Assembly: GCA_015680905.1 (NCBI GenBank)
Contig: CM027378.1
Span: 60,475,501-60,539,500, forward strand
Reading direction: 5' to 3'
Length of the DNA stretch: 64,000 nucleotides
DNA from: Coptis chinensis
Lineage: Eukaryota; Streptophyta; Magnoliopsida; Ranunculales; Ranunculaceae
Shown here: piece after piece, positions 50,163 to 59,430 of the stretch
Numbering within the stretch: the stretch's first letter is position 1
Layout of the letters: every line of letters starts with the position of its first letter
Notes under the pieces: model-generated
Told to the model about the DNA's origin: nothing
Database searches by the model: none
The model's input: the letters and a program-made list of their open reading frames with translations, nothing else
Position numbers and translations under genes: made by a program

Positions 50163-52192
50163 CAACTCCTAACTAGCCTTTTACTAGTCTCTTAGCAAAT
50201 AAGATAAAAATAGATAAGTGATCAAAATCACACCCTAATAACAAAAATAAAATTCTAACTCACTTTCGCAGGCATCGCGATTGCATTTACCATATGCAAC
50301 AAGGCTTTAAACCTTTAAGTTCCCCAAAAAGGACGAGTTATAGTCTCGTGAGGGTTTTCAGGTGATATACCCACAAAATCAATCAATAGCATGTTCAAGA
50401 ATGATAGTATTTTTCAGAAAGAGAAATTCCATACCCACTTAGTGCTTACTCCAACAGACAGTATCCATTGCGAACTACATTGCTGCAAAGACTCATAGAT
50501 TATGATGGGAGATAGTAAAAATTGACAAAATTCTCAATCAAGGCTTATGTGTGTACTTAGTCAATCTCTTATACTCTCATATCCAAGAAACGGAATCCCT
50601 AGTTTACCTTTAGACAGAAAATCTCGACTTTCAATCCTCACCGGTCATATTCTCAACAAAGAATCTCTCAGAAGATGGTCTACTATTTTACCTCATGTAT
50701 GTGGGGAAAAGAATAATGCATACGAACATCCCACATACTACCTTGAAAAATAGACTTCTGAATGAAAGTAGTCTCATGGAAAGAATGTCAATCACATATG
50801 AAGTGTCGGGTCCTTCACTTTAGCATCCTCTCACCTATTCTAGACTTCGTACCATACTGTAGTGATAAGTCATGGATTGTAACTTGGCTTGGGTATTGGT
50901 TTATGAAGGAGAGGTAAAAAGGATTCTAAGGTTGTTTTTGAAAACACTAAGGGTTTTGCTTCTTTCTTTGGAAGATTTCTTCAAATTCTGTATTGCAGAG
51001 AAAATTCTTCCTTTGTCTTAGCTTTTCCATCCATTTTGTTCAACATTTTTTTTTTTTTTAACTCAGTGGTATATCCTTGATTAGTACTGGATATGCTTGT
51101 TTTCCACTAGCTTCTTTCACTTTGAACAGAATGATGGTCTTCATTGTATCTCTCTAATATTTCCTTGTACTCTTCCTTTTGTGGTCTTTCTTCCTTCTTG
51201 TGCCTCTCGTATTCTCAGAAACATATGGGTATGGCTGATAAAGATTTTGGCTATACTCCTTGTCTGGAGTTGGGTAAAGGATAAAGGGTTTTGGAAGAAA
51301 ATGGCTTATTGTAAGGCTCAAAAAGGTTTAATATGATGGTCCTACTAGGTGGGATAAAGGCTGAATGGGTTCACTACTTGACTTATCAGTATGATACTCT
51401 GTTTCGAATAGACTACAAGACCTAATGGCTATCTCCCCAGTTGATATCACTTCATGATTAACCAAATCAACAAATAATGAAACTATATTACAACGACATA
51501 AAGAACTGAAAGATGTTGAGTCACTAAGACTCGGATTTTTCTCATAAGAACTCTCCAAAAAATGGGTATAAAGCTCAAGTCTCACCGGCTAAGTTTAAAA
51601 ATTCTACTTCCAGTTTACTAGGGGTTTAAATCTCTCTTCTAGCAAACGTACACAAAACTGACCAAGTACTATGGTGGTGCCTTGATAAAGAATTCTATCA
51701 ACAAGAACTATGTCCGAGCATAATAAATAGTCTAAGCGGTAATGAAATCAATAATATCAACTATCTATCAAACTCAACACTAAGCAGTATAGAATTTATA
51801 TCCCAGACTCATCATTAAAATTCATTTTTCTCATGCTGCTGATATAGAAAAAAAATATTTTAATTTTTGAAAACTAATTTTCGAAATTAATTTCTCAAGT
51901 ACACCCTCCCCCTACTTATGCAAGCATTGACCTCAATGTATAAAGAAGTAAATGAAATGGATGAGAAAAAAAAGTAGGATATTACCATTGATCTTTGAGT
52001 TTTAGGTCCTTTTACGTCGGATCCCCAAGGCGTAATGTATTATCAATTTGGAGTGAGGAGATCAGATTTTCTTACCCAAATCTGACGAATGTTTGGAGGA
52101 CGAGGAGGTCTCACCTTGTGGGTTGTTAAAAATACTCCTTGATATCTTTGGAAAGATTACTTGGTGAAGTTGCTTCTCTACCATGAACTATT
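50163..52192 (-). other. Untranslated 3' region of family-B element
   Basis: There is no recognisable pol sequence; only short open stretches are present. A motif related to the triplicated one at 5523-5620 lies near 52012-52035. It is the stretch where reverse transcriptase, RNase H and integrase would be coded in an autonomous relative. Confidence 0.65.
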
Positions 52193-53371
52193 TCAGTCCG
52201 ATGATTGTGTGATAGGCCTTGTGGTTCCTCCTCGTGTAAAAGATTGACGAAAATCTTTCTTTCTAACAGACCCAATAATATCGATGTGCCCTTTACCACC
52301 ACAATAATGATAATGGATGTCTTGGTTGATCGCTCCAAGGTGGGCGGTAGACCGGTTCACATACTTCTCTCTTTTCGACAATGATGGTGTAGAAGAGACT
52401 TCAATAGTGCAATGCTTCTTATCAATATGGTCTACTTTCTGCTTCAGAAGACTCATTTCAGTTTCTAGATTCTGTTGTTTTTCCAAAACTTCTTTAAGCT
52501 GATTCTCTAGTAATTGATTTTTCTGGGCAGAAGTCTGTTGTTCATCCTGAAATGTAGAGTTCATTTTCTCAAGGTATGATACTCTCTCTGCCAATTTTCC
52601 ATTCTGCTCACTTAAATCCTGAATTTTCTGTAGAGATTCCAAGAACATGGCTAGCAACGCCACTGTGGTGTGGTTCTCAAGTTCATCACAGTTTTTTGTA
52701 GATTGAGCACTCTCAATTGTATCTTCGAATGGGAAGGATTCTTGTATCATGCTATCAAGGAAGTACACCTCTCCACCTTCGGTGTCATCACAATCCTTAT
52801 GCGATAGGTGAAAGATATTTATGTCCATGGACATCTTACCAAAGTTGATCTTCATTTCACCGTTATGACAATTTATCAAAGCTTTTGCGGTAGCGAGGAA
52901 AGGTCGGCCTAGAATAATTGGTATTTTATCAAAGGCTTCCTGGGTGTCTATCACAATGAAATCCATTGGATAGTAGAAATCGGCTACTTGAACAAGAACA
53001 TCCTCAACTATGCCTCTGGGAATCTTAGTATAACGGTCAGCTAACTTCAATTTGACTTTTGTAGGCTTTAGGTTCTCCAGGCCCAACGCTTGGTACACAT
53101 GATATGGCAAGAGATTAACACTAGCATCAATGTCTAAAAGAGCATTACCCGTGAATTTTTCTCCTATCTTGCATGATATTGTAGGACTTCCTGGATCTTT
53201 GAGCTTGACTGGAGCTTGCTGATGGATAATAGATGTTGTTTGTCCAGCTAGAAACGCTCGCTTTGGAACATGAGTACTTCTCTTTATGTTGCATGCATCT
53301 TTCAAGAATTTGGCATATGATGGCAACTGCTTGATCGCTTTGAAAAGGGATATTGATGTTATCTTTCTCAA
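52193..53371 (-). CDS. Gypsy aspartic protease fused to a coiled coil
   Basis: This is an open reading of 392 residues. The N-terminal half is a gypsy retropepsin-like domain: TISCKIGEKFTGNALLD, then LLPYHVYQALGL, PTKVKLKLADR and the second signature IPIILGRPFLATAKALI. From about residue 230 to 330 there is a long heptad-like coiled coil (LEKMNSTFQDEQ, KNQLLENQLKEVLEKQQN, LETEMSLLKQKVDHIDKK). A small Cys/His patch (HYHYCGGKGHID) follows. In autonomous gypsy elements the reverse transcriptase would come here. The protease would process Gag; the coiled coil may serve particle assembly or be acquired host sequence. Retroelement fossil. Confidence 0.75.
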   Translation of the reverse strand: MRKITSISLFKAIKQLPSYAKFLKDACNIKRSTHVPKRAFLAGQTTSIIHQQAPVKLKDPGSPTISCKIGEKFTGNALLDIDASVNLLPYHVYQALGLENLKPTKVKLKLADRYTKIPRGIVEDVLVQVADFYYPMDFIVIDTQEAFDKIPIILGRPFLATAKALINCHNGEMKINFGKMSMDINIFHLSHKDCDDTEGGEVYFLDSMIQESFPFEDTIESAQSTKNCDELENHTTVALLAMFLESLQKIQDLSEQNGKLAERVSYLEKMNSTFQDEQQTSAQKNQLLENQLKEVLEKQQNLETEMSLLKQKVDHIDKKHCTIEVSSTPSLSKREKYVNRSTAHLGAINQDIHYHYCGGKGHIDIIGSVRKKDFRQSFTRGGTTRPITQSSD

Positions 53372-53386
53372 ATGCCTCTTTCATCT

Positions 53387-53773
53387 CTAAAATTGCTTGT
53401 CCTTTTGCTTTGAGCAAAAATATAGGAAAAAGGTGCCTTTGGTACAAACATATCGGCATGTGTTTGCTCTTCTTTCTTTTGGCATTCTTGCATATCTTGT
53501 CTTGGTCATCTTGACAAATGGGAGTGGAAAGGATTTCCCCACTTCCTTTTGAACTTCATTTGAAATCTTGACCAATTGCTCAGAGTAAATGTCATCATGA
53601 GAAGGTAAGTCAACCTTGTTGTCTATCTTCAATCGATCGAGAGTAGTAATCGAGTTGACATGATCATGGAGTTGATCAAGATTACTAGAAGTTGTCCTAA
53701 TGTGGCATACATCTTCACTCTTCAATATTGGTTCCAATAAGCTAGGTTGAGTAGCTTGTGTCTTTACAAACAA
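53387..53773 (-). CDS. Reading between gag and protease, family-B gypsy
   Basis: 128 residues between the gag and protease readings, partly overlapping a 104-residue reading (53145-53459). The text SFPLPFVKMTKTRYARMP and the neighbouring IPFQSDQAVAIICQIL resemble the spacer of plant gypsy polyproteins just before the protease. No catalytic motif is visible. Confidence 0.45.
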   Translation of the reverse strand: MFVKTQATQPSLLEPILKSEDVCHIRTTSSNLDQLHDHVNSITTLDRLKIDNKVDLPSHDDIYSEQLVKISNEVQKEVGKSFPLPFVKMTKTRYARMPKERRANTCRYVCTKGTFFLYFCSKQKDKQF

Positions 53774-53795
53774 AGCGGTGGTGAGTTGGTCGACC

Positions 53796-55238
53796 TTAAG
53801 CCTCTAGAGACTCCATTCTAGAACATTGACTTGCACGAGATTGCCGGAGATTGGTGAGACCGCGTGCAAGAAGCTCTAGAACACTTTCAAACTTCTGATT
53901 TTTCCTCTGTGATAGCAAAGTAATTGCATTCTCCAGGTTGGCAGGCGTGGCATAATTTCTCCTAGGATCAGGCACTAACTCTCCACTTGTATTGGAATTT
54001 TGTTGAGAATATAATTGTTGTTGAGGGACCAACTGTGAAACTTGACTTGTCTGTGGGAATATAAGTTTGATCTTGAGAACACGGGGTCCAAAGCGATCTC
54101 GTCTCCAATAATTACCTTGAAAGTTATTACCACCTTGGTTGGGCCTCTGAAATGAGTTAATATTGTACTCTCCAACTGATGCATGTTGATAGTAAACAAG
54201 ACATTCTAGAGTTGCATGAGAAGTGTCCGAACAGACCTTGCAGCATTGGCTAGCTTGCATGACTGGGAAAGATTTAGCTTGAGACTTGTTGATCTTGGAT
54301 GGATTCATGGAGAACTGATTGAATTTCTTACTCAAAATTTCAATGCTGGTGGCTAGGCTGGCCAATGTAGACTTCAATTCTTGATCTGCTTGTTCATGTG
54401 CTTGATAGCCAAATTGCTTTGGCTCCCCCTCCATGCTAGCGACATCCTCGTTGCTAGTAGTCCATTGTTGTGTTTCTTCAGCTAAATTCTCAAGAAAGTT
54501 GTAAGCTTCCTCTCCATCCATGGATGTAAACTTGCCTTTGTGCATTGACTGTATCATTTGCTTGTTCCTCATCGAGAGTCCTCGATAGAAAAAATGAGCC
54601 AGTGTGCTCTTGTCGTATCCATGATGTGGACATGAGACTAGCAGATTATTGAATTTCTCCCAGCTTTGATGATATTCTTCAATCACCTTCCCTTTGAAAT
54701 TGTTGATGGCTTCCTGCATGGCATCTGTCTTCTGGGGTAGGTAGAACTTGTTCATAAACTTTGTTCTCAACTTCTCCCAGTTGTCTATTGAATTGATCGG
54801 CTGTGCAGTTAACCATTCAGATGCTTTACCTTCGAGTGAGAGTGGGAACAGAATGATTTTGATACTCTCATCCTTGATATTCTGGTTCTTGAAAGTTCTG
54901 AGAACTGATAGAAATGTGTTCATGTGAACATTGTCTAAACCGTTGAACTTTGGGAGCATAGAGATTACTGATGCTCTAAGCTCAAACTGGTTAACTTCTG
55001 TTTCTGGAAAAACAATACTGTTGGGTGGGTTTCTAATGATTGGCAAATAGAAATCGCTCAACTTCTTCCTCTGTTGTGCTTGCATGGGTGGGATAGCTTC
55101 AGAATTATTTAGATTCATAACACCTCCATCATTTCTTGCGGCCATTGTTTCAATCTCGTCTAGTATTCTTGTGAGTCGGTTGTTAAACCTTGTCCACTGT
55201 TGTGTTCTTACCGGACGATGATATGGACGACGGGGCAT
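53796..55238 (-). CDS. Gypsy Gag protein, family B
   Basis: This is an open reading of 480 residues starting MPRRPYHRPVRTQQW, about 540 bases downstream of the PBS. Residues about 105-225 match the plant retrotransposon gag domain (LFPLSLEGKASEWL, WEKLRTKFMNKFYLP, YHQSWEKFNNLLVSCPHHG, LAHFFYRGL). Near residue 335 is CKVCSDTSHATLEC, a CCHC-like knuckle. A Gln/Asn-rich tail follows. It would form the cytoplasmic virus-like particle and package element RNA, possibly also in trans. Other gag-pro parts lie just downstream. Confidence 0.88.
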   Translation of the reverse strand: MPRRPYHRPVRTQQWTRFNNRLTRILDEIETMAARNDGGVMNLNNSEAIPPMQAQQRKKLSDFYLPIIRNPPNSIVFPETEVNQFELRASVISMLPKFNGLDNVHMNTFLSVLRTFKNQNIKDESIKIILFPLSLEGKASEWLTAQPINSIDNWEKLRTKFMNKFYLPQKTDAMQEAINNFKGKVIEEYHQSWEKFNNLLVSCPHHGYDKSTLAHFFYRGLSMRNKQMIQSMHKGKFTSMDGEEAYNFLENLAEETQQWTTSNEDVASMEGEPKQFGYQAHEQADQELKSTLASLATSIEILSKKFNQFSMNPSKINKSQAKSFPVMQASQCCKVCSDTSHATLECLVYYQHASVGEYNINSFQRPNQGGNNFQGNYWRRDRFGPRVLKIKLIFPQTSQVSQLVPQQQLYSQQNSNTSGELVPDPRRNYATPANLENAITLLSQRKNQKFESVLELLARGLTNLRQSRASQCSRMESLEA

Positions 55239-55775
55239 ACACTAGAAAATTTTATGCGAAAATGACGAAAAACTATCCAACTATGCTTGAATGCAATTAA
55301 ACTAATATGCAACTATTCTAAATTATACTAATATGCAAAACTACTTTCCTTCAACTGGGTTGGGCTTTGCAGCTAGTATCTCGCCCGTTGTCTAAAGCTG
55401 TCTCTTCTAGGGTTATGGTGAATCACTTGGATTGCTTAAGTACCACGTCCCCACGGGCGATAGTCCGCTTATCAAGATTCGGACAAAAACACTAGAGTTT
55501 GATTTTTATTTGTGTTGGCTTACAACTTCAATTGTTGAAAAGATCCTAAATGCAATTATACTAGAAAGCAATAAAACTAAACTAATTATGATGCAACTAA
55601 ATTAAGAATGAAATAAAAAGAATGAAGATTCGACTAACCTGGATGGTAGATCTTGTCTTGAGATCTCCTTCAAGCTTCTCTCTTTCTCAAAAGGATGGAT
55701 GATTGCGGCTAAAATTACCTTAAGATCCAAACTTCTAATCTTGAAAGAAAATGTTAAACATAAACAACTTAAAAC

Positions 55776-55788
55776 GGCAGCGGCGCCA
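55776..55788 (-). promoter_or_regulatory. Primer-binding site of family-B element
   Basis: The minus strand reads TGGCGCCGCTGCC, followed by G. It differs by one base from the complement of the plant tRNA-Asp 3' end and is identical to the family-A PBS at 13798-13810. It lies two bases inside the LTR edge at 55791. Confidence 0.85.
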
Positions 55789-55790
55789 TT

Positions 55791-56308
55791 TGACACTCGC
55801 TCCTTTTTGTGTGTGTAGATGGTATATGGATGATGTAGATAGATGATGGTTGTTGAACAAAATAGAAGCGTATCAAAACCTAATTATCCCTCAATAAGTA
55901 AATGATGAGTAAGGTATCGTTCCACTTTTAAGTGTATGTTATGTGAAGGACAGGACTGGAAAGGGGGTTTGAGGGATTAAAAACTATGATTATAGATATT
56001 ATAGATTCTAATGCTAAACTAAACTAAACTAAACTAAACTAAAGTATTGAGAATTTATAAGAAAGAGAATTCAAGGGATTAGAATCCACCAATACTTTTT
56101 ATTCAATGACCTTTTGTTTCATGGTTGTTCTCACAAGTAGATTTCAATTAGGCAATCGAGCGAGTGTCGATGCCCTCTTGGACAAAACATCGTTAACAAA
56201 TAACTCTACTTAAGGTTTTTCCTATGTTCATGTTACTAGTATCTTCTTTCCTTTTATGTAAGCTTGGGCAGCTATTCAATGAATCACCATCTAAGGCAAA
56301 CACAAGGA
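55791..56308 (-). mobile_element. 5' LTR of family-B element, partial
   Basis: It is collinear with 48571-49085 at about 96.5% identity by eye. The CTAAA run has more units here than in the 3' LTR. The match stops within CACAAGGAAATAC, where the next gypsy element begins. The remaining ~1.07 kb of this LTR does not reappear in the window. Confidence 0.85.
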
Positions 56309-56323
56309 AATACAACATTTCCT

Positions 56324-57788
56324 TGTAGTGTTGAAGGGTCTTTGTGCTAAAGTGTGGAAATGACAACTTTTTAAAAAGTGAAATACAACATTTCACTAAT
56401 AAATCATGCCTGTAGTGTAATATCTATAACATTTTACTTAGGAACCCTTGCCTTCAGCACACGGGATGTGTGAGCCTCAAGCCTAGGACACAATTAACTA
56501 AAGTCAACACGCGGCTTCAAGTACACCTCTAGGCCTCAATTGCATCCTCCTAGTAGGGATAACATTGTTATAAACTTGGCTAGGAGACTCTCACATGTGT
56601 ACAACCTATTTAATACATTATTTGTATAGATAATAGTGTAACACTAAAAAAAAAGGCATACCAACTGCAAATAGGTTATGTTATGCAAGATAACTACAAA
56701 TAGGTTATACCAACTGCAAATTGGGCCTAATATCATAGAGGTCCAAGGGCTTTGACCTAAAAGATGAAAAAGGAGAGAGAGAAGAGGAGAAAGGGAGAGG
56801 AGGTGGCAGTGAAGGGAGAGGAGGAGAACTACGAGATAGCTTGATCTTTCGAGAAGTCTCGGGGGTACATAGGCAGCCCCAAAGGGGTTCAACTGAGAGG
56901 TTCAAAGGGGATGATGTCTCATTTTCACGAAGGGACCGAGGAGAGAGGAGATGTGAGGTTAAAGGGTATGAATAATTTAGGACCTATGAGATGGCATGTC
57001 CTCGGGTCCGAAGTAGAATAAGGAGAGGGAAGCGCGAAACACCAAAGCAAGTCCGTGGAACCCTAGAAGATGGTGGGCCACATAAGGACAGAGACTGAGG
57101 GGGTGTTAAAGTCAAATGAAAGGCAAGATAAGAAAGGAGGAACGAGAAGTATATGAGCAAGGCCGTGGAACCCTAAAGGGACAGGTGTGAGGGAGCTGAC
57201 CGAAGGATGGATGGCAGATTAGTGGATGGAAAGAGAGGGAAGAGGATATAGAAAGGAACAGTGAGGAGAAAGAAAAGAGGAGGAAAAAAAAGAAGAAAAG
57301 GAGCGAGGAGAGAAATAAGAGAGAAAAACATAGAGGAACTAAGATTAGGGATATTCGTGTCGACACATTTATTGGTGTCGTCTGTGGGGACGAGTTGGTC
57401 CATGATCTGTTAAGAAGAGAGAAAGTAGACTATGGCTACTGTAGCTAAGAGAGGGAGAGGAAGAGGAAGAGGGAGGCCCAAAAGGGTGAGGATTGAAGCC
57501 ATCGAGGAGAAAGTAGTGAGTGTTCAAAATAAAGAAATGGAGGAGGAGGAGGTCGACGACACGGCGGCGAAAGCGACCAAGTTGCTTCAAGAAGAGATAG
57601 GGAGGCTTAGAGAGGAAAATGATGAGTTGAGAAGAGAAAGGGAAACCACTCAGGGGAGAGTAGGAACAGAAGCACCTGAGAGTAGTAAAGTGGAGAGACG
57701 AAGTGAAGAACCTCCTTATGAACCCGAAGTGAACAACGCAGAAGGTATCACCATGGAAATGGTACAGGAAATGATCAAAAGGGAGAGG
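56324..57788 (+). mobile_element. Gypsy family C, plus-strand partial copy (LTR, PBS, gag start)
   Basis: An LTR-like region of about 1.04 kb ends ...TCGTGTCGACA near 57365, followed by a PBS-like TGGTGTCGTCTGTGGGGACG (57373-57392) and the gag start at 57432. The LTR start is uncertain: TGTAGTG occurs at 56324 and again at 56411. Gag homology to the facing minus-strand copy ends near 57788, where that copy's sequence begins. Broken fossil. Confidence 0.7.
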
Positions 57789-57815
57789 TCACTAACTCCA
57801 GATCCTTCGGAGTGA
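57432..57815 (+). CDS. Gypsy family-C Gag N-terminus (plus copy)
   Basis: 127 residues starting MATVAKRGRGRGRGRPKRVR, a basic arm. An acidic/coiled segment follows (LLQEEIGRLREENDELRRERE), then PPYEPEVNNAEGITMEMVQEM. The last ten or so residues leave the homology shared with the minus-strand copy. Position after the PBS and matching text at 58843-59350 (minus) identify it as Gag. Fossil fragment. Confidence 0.75.
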   Translation: MATVAKRGRGRGRGRPKRVRIEAIEEKVVSVQNKEMEEEEVDDTAAKATKLLQEEIGRLREENDELRRERETTQGRVGTEAPESSKVERRSEEPPYEPEVNNAEGITMEMVQEMIKRERSLTPDPSE

Positions 57816-57882
57816 ACTCTATCCTGCCGTTTCCCTTACCGCCCCCTGGAACATGTTGTGGACTATTTAGAACCTCATTTAT

Positions 57883-58371
57883 CTACTGCAGACTGGCTGT
57901 CCTCCTCACCTTATCTCTGTGGGCCTTCCTCCCCAGCATTTCTCTACTAAAAATAACATTAATCGTACCCAGGATCCTAGCCGCGGCCGGAACTCTTTCA
58001 ACCGGCTGCACCTCCTTGATGAACTCCTTCAACTTCCTTTTCCCAATCATTCTCTCTACTAACCATTGCAACGCAAAGCACTCATTGGTGGCATGATTCC
58101 GGACCTGATGATATGCACAAAATGGCTTTCCCTCTATTTCCCTGGGTGTGCTCCGCGGTGCTTCATAATACTGTTGTCCATTGATTAATGGTAAGATCTC
58201 CTCCAACGATTTGTTCAGCGGTGTTAGCTCTGTTTCATGGTAAGGTTTTCTCTCCATGTATTCTCTTCTGGCTTGCTCCCTACCTCTCTCTGCTTTCTGT
58301 GTCTCCCCCCTGTAGGTTCCCCCTTCTCGTGCCACGGTTTTTTCTTTGTCTCTCTGGTCCTCCACTCCCAT
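57883..58371 (-). CDS. Gypsy family-C Gag C-terminal part
   Basis: 162 residues. A charged stretch (EGGTYRGETQKAERGREQ) is followed by TPLNKSLEEILPLI and a Cys/His motif (CAYHQVRNHATNEC) typical of this plant gypsy lineage. KRKLKEFIKEVQ comes next, and then the linker towards the protease. RNA-binding Gag C terminus by family. Fossil. Confidence 0.75.
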   Translation of the reverse strand: MGVEDQRDKEKTVAREGGTYRGETQKAERGREQARREYMERKPYHETELTPLNKSLEEILPLINGQQYYEAPRSTPREIEGKPFCAYHQVRNHATNECFALQWLVERMIGKRKLKEFIKEVQPVERVPAAARILGTINVIFSREMLGRKAHRDKVRRTASLQ

Positions 58372-58842
58372 GGCATGTACTGACTTCTCAGGCTTCTTGT
58401 GTTCCTTACTATTCCTCTACAAAATGTCCTCGTATCTTATGTATCTCTCTACTTTCAGATATAGGGCATGTAAGGTAGTAACCTCAATCTTAGACATTGA
58501 ATCATGGACTCTAGTTCCCTATTTCAACCCATGCTGGAACGCTATGACCGCAGTGCGCTCATCCAGGTTTTCCAAAACTCGTAGTGTCTCTTCCTTAAAC
58601 CTGCACAGAAAATCCCTAAGTGTCTCAGTGGGCTTCTGCTTTACATTAAAGAGATCCGTGACATCCACTACCCTTTTTTTCTGATGGATGAAGTGATTTA
58701 CGAAGGCCTACTCCAGTTCCTCAAACCTTTGTATACTTTGCGACTCTAGTCGATAATACCAGTCTGAGGGTCCCCCTTTCAAACTGGCAGGAAACATCAT
58801 ATAACAGAGTCCATCGTACTTTCCCTCTTGCCATAGTGGCAT
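58372..58842 (-). CDS. Gypsy family-C Gag core region (fossil)
   Basis: Between the two open readings the minus strand still resembles a plant retrotransposon gag core, by position and by short matches around the aromatic YRLESQSIQ-type text near 58.73 kb. The reading is not continuous. It is assigned by its place between the N- and C-terminal gag parts. Confidence 0.5.
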
Positions 58843-59193
58843 CTACTGCCTGAAGTGGTGCAAATGGTCCGCCGGATCTCCTTTTCCATCGTATCTCTTA
58901 AACCGAGATTGCGTGAACCTCTTCGGTACCTCGGAATTCCAGACTGAGTCAGCCAGTGGGTTCTGATTCAAGATGGCCACCACCTTCTTTGTTGCGCCAT
59001 GTTTTTCCTTTTCCGCTGTGCGGTTTGCCTCTCTGTCCCTTTCGATCATTGCTTGTACCATTTCCATGGTGATACCTCCTACGTTGTTCACTTCGGGTTC
59101 ATAAGGAGGTTCTTCGCCTTGTCCTTCCACTTCACTACTCTCAGGTGTTTCTGTTCCCGCTCTCCCCTGAGTGGTTTCCCTTTCTCTTCTCAA
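58843..59193 (-). CDS. Gypsy family-C Gag N-terminal part (minus copy)
   Basis: 116 residues, closely similar to the plus copy (PPYEPEVNNVGGITMEMVQ). It continues beyond it into AVAILNQNPLADSVW-like text and FKRYDGKGDPADHLHHFRQ, the start of the gag core of this lineage (KRYDG-GDPxxHLxxF). Fossil. Confidence 0.8.
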   Translation of the reverse strand: MRRERETTQGRAGTETPESSEVEGQGEEPPYEPEVNNVGGITMEMVQAMIERDREANRTAEKEKHGATKKVVAILNQNPLADSVWNSEVPKRFTQSRFKRYDGKGDPADHLHHFRQ

Positions 59194-59398
59194 CTCATCA
59201 TTTTCCTTTCTAAGCCTCCCTATCTCTCCTCCTCATCCATTTCTTCATTTTGAACACTCACTACTTCCTCCTCAATGGCTTCAACCCTCACCCTTTTGGG
59301 CCTCCCTCTTCCACTTCCTCTTCCTCTCCCTCTCTTAGCTATAGTAGCCATACTCTACTTTCTCTCTTCTTAATAGATCGTGGACTAACTCGTTCTCA

Positions 59399-59423
59399 CA
59401 GACGACGCCAATGGCGCCGTCTG
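59399..59423. repeat. Near-perfect palindrome formed by two facing PBS sequences
   Basis: The minus-strand PBS of the family-C copy (59410-59392, TGGCGTCGTCTGTGAGAAC) and a plus-strand PBS-like string (59412-59430, TGGCGCCGTCTGTGGGGAC) abut with one base between. They make a 25-base palindrome with one mismatched pair and a central odd base. Confidence 0.85.
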
Positions 59424-59430
59424 TGGGGAC

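Larger units (their letters stand above)
48571..56308 (-). mobile_element. Non-autonomous gypsy element, family B (gag-protease-coiled coil)
   Basis: On the minus strand: 5' LTR (its inner 518 bases, 56308-55791), PBS (55788-55776), gag (55238-53796), a middle reading, protease plus coiled coil (53371-52193), about 2 kb untranslated, and 3' LTR (50162-48571). No reverse transcriptase or integrase was seen between protease and 3' LTR, so it resembles the plant TR-GAG/LARD class that depends on helpers. The LTR 5' half at the right is replaced by the next gypsy element. The two LTRs differ at about 18 of 515 compared bases by eye, roughly 3.5%. At an assumed 1.3e-8 per site per year this suggests about 1-1.5 million years. 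The coding parts show a few breaks. Confidence 0.8.
57789..59410 (-). mobile_element. Gypsy family C, minus-strand partial copy (PBS to pre-protease)
   Basis: On the minus strand it begins with a PBS (59410-59392) and the MATIAKRGRG-type gag start near 59352. It runs through gag to 57883 and ends near 57789 with text of the kind that precedes the protease. It faces the plus-strand copy of the same family, so the two gag starts form a large inverted repeat. Its own LTR, expected right of 59411, is absent: different sequence starts there. Broken fossil with a few breaks in gag. Confidence 0.7.

Noticed and set aside
56760-57330. Ser/Leu/Phe/Pro-rich minus-strand readings (up to 84 residues)
   Set aside because: They are the complement of a long GA-rich stretch in the family-C LTR; low-complexity composition produces open frames.
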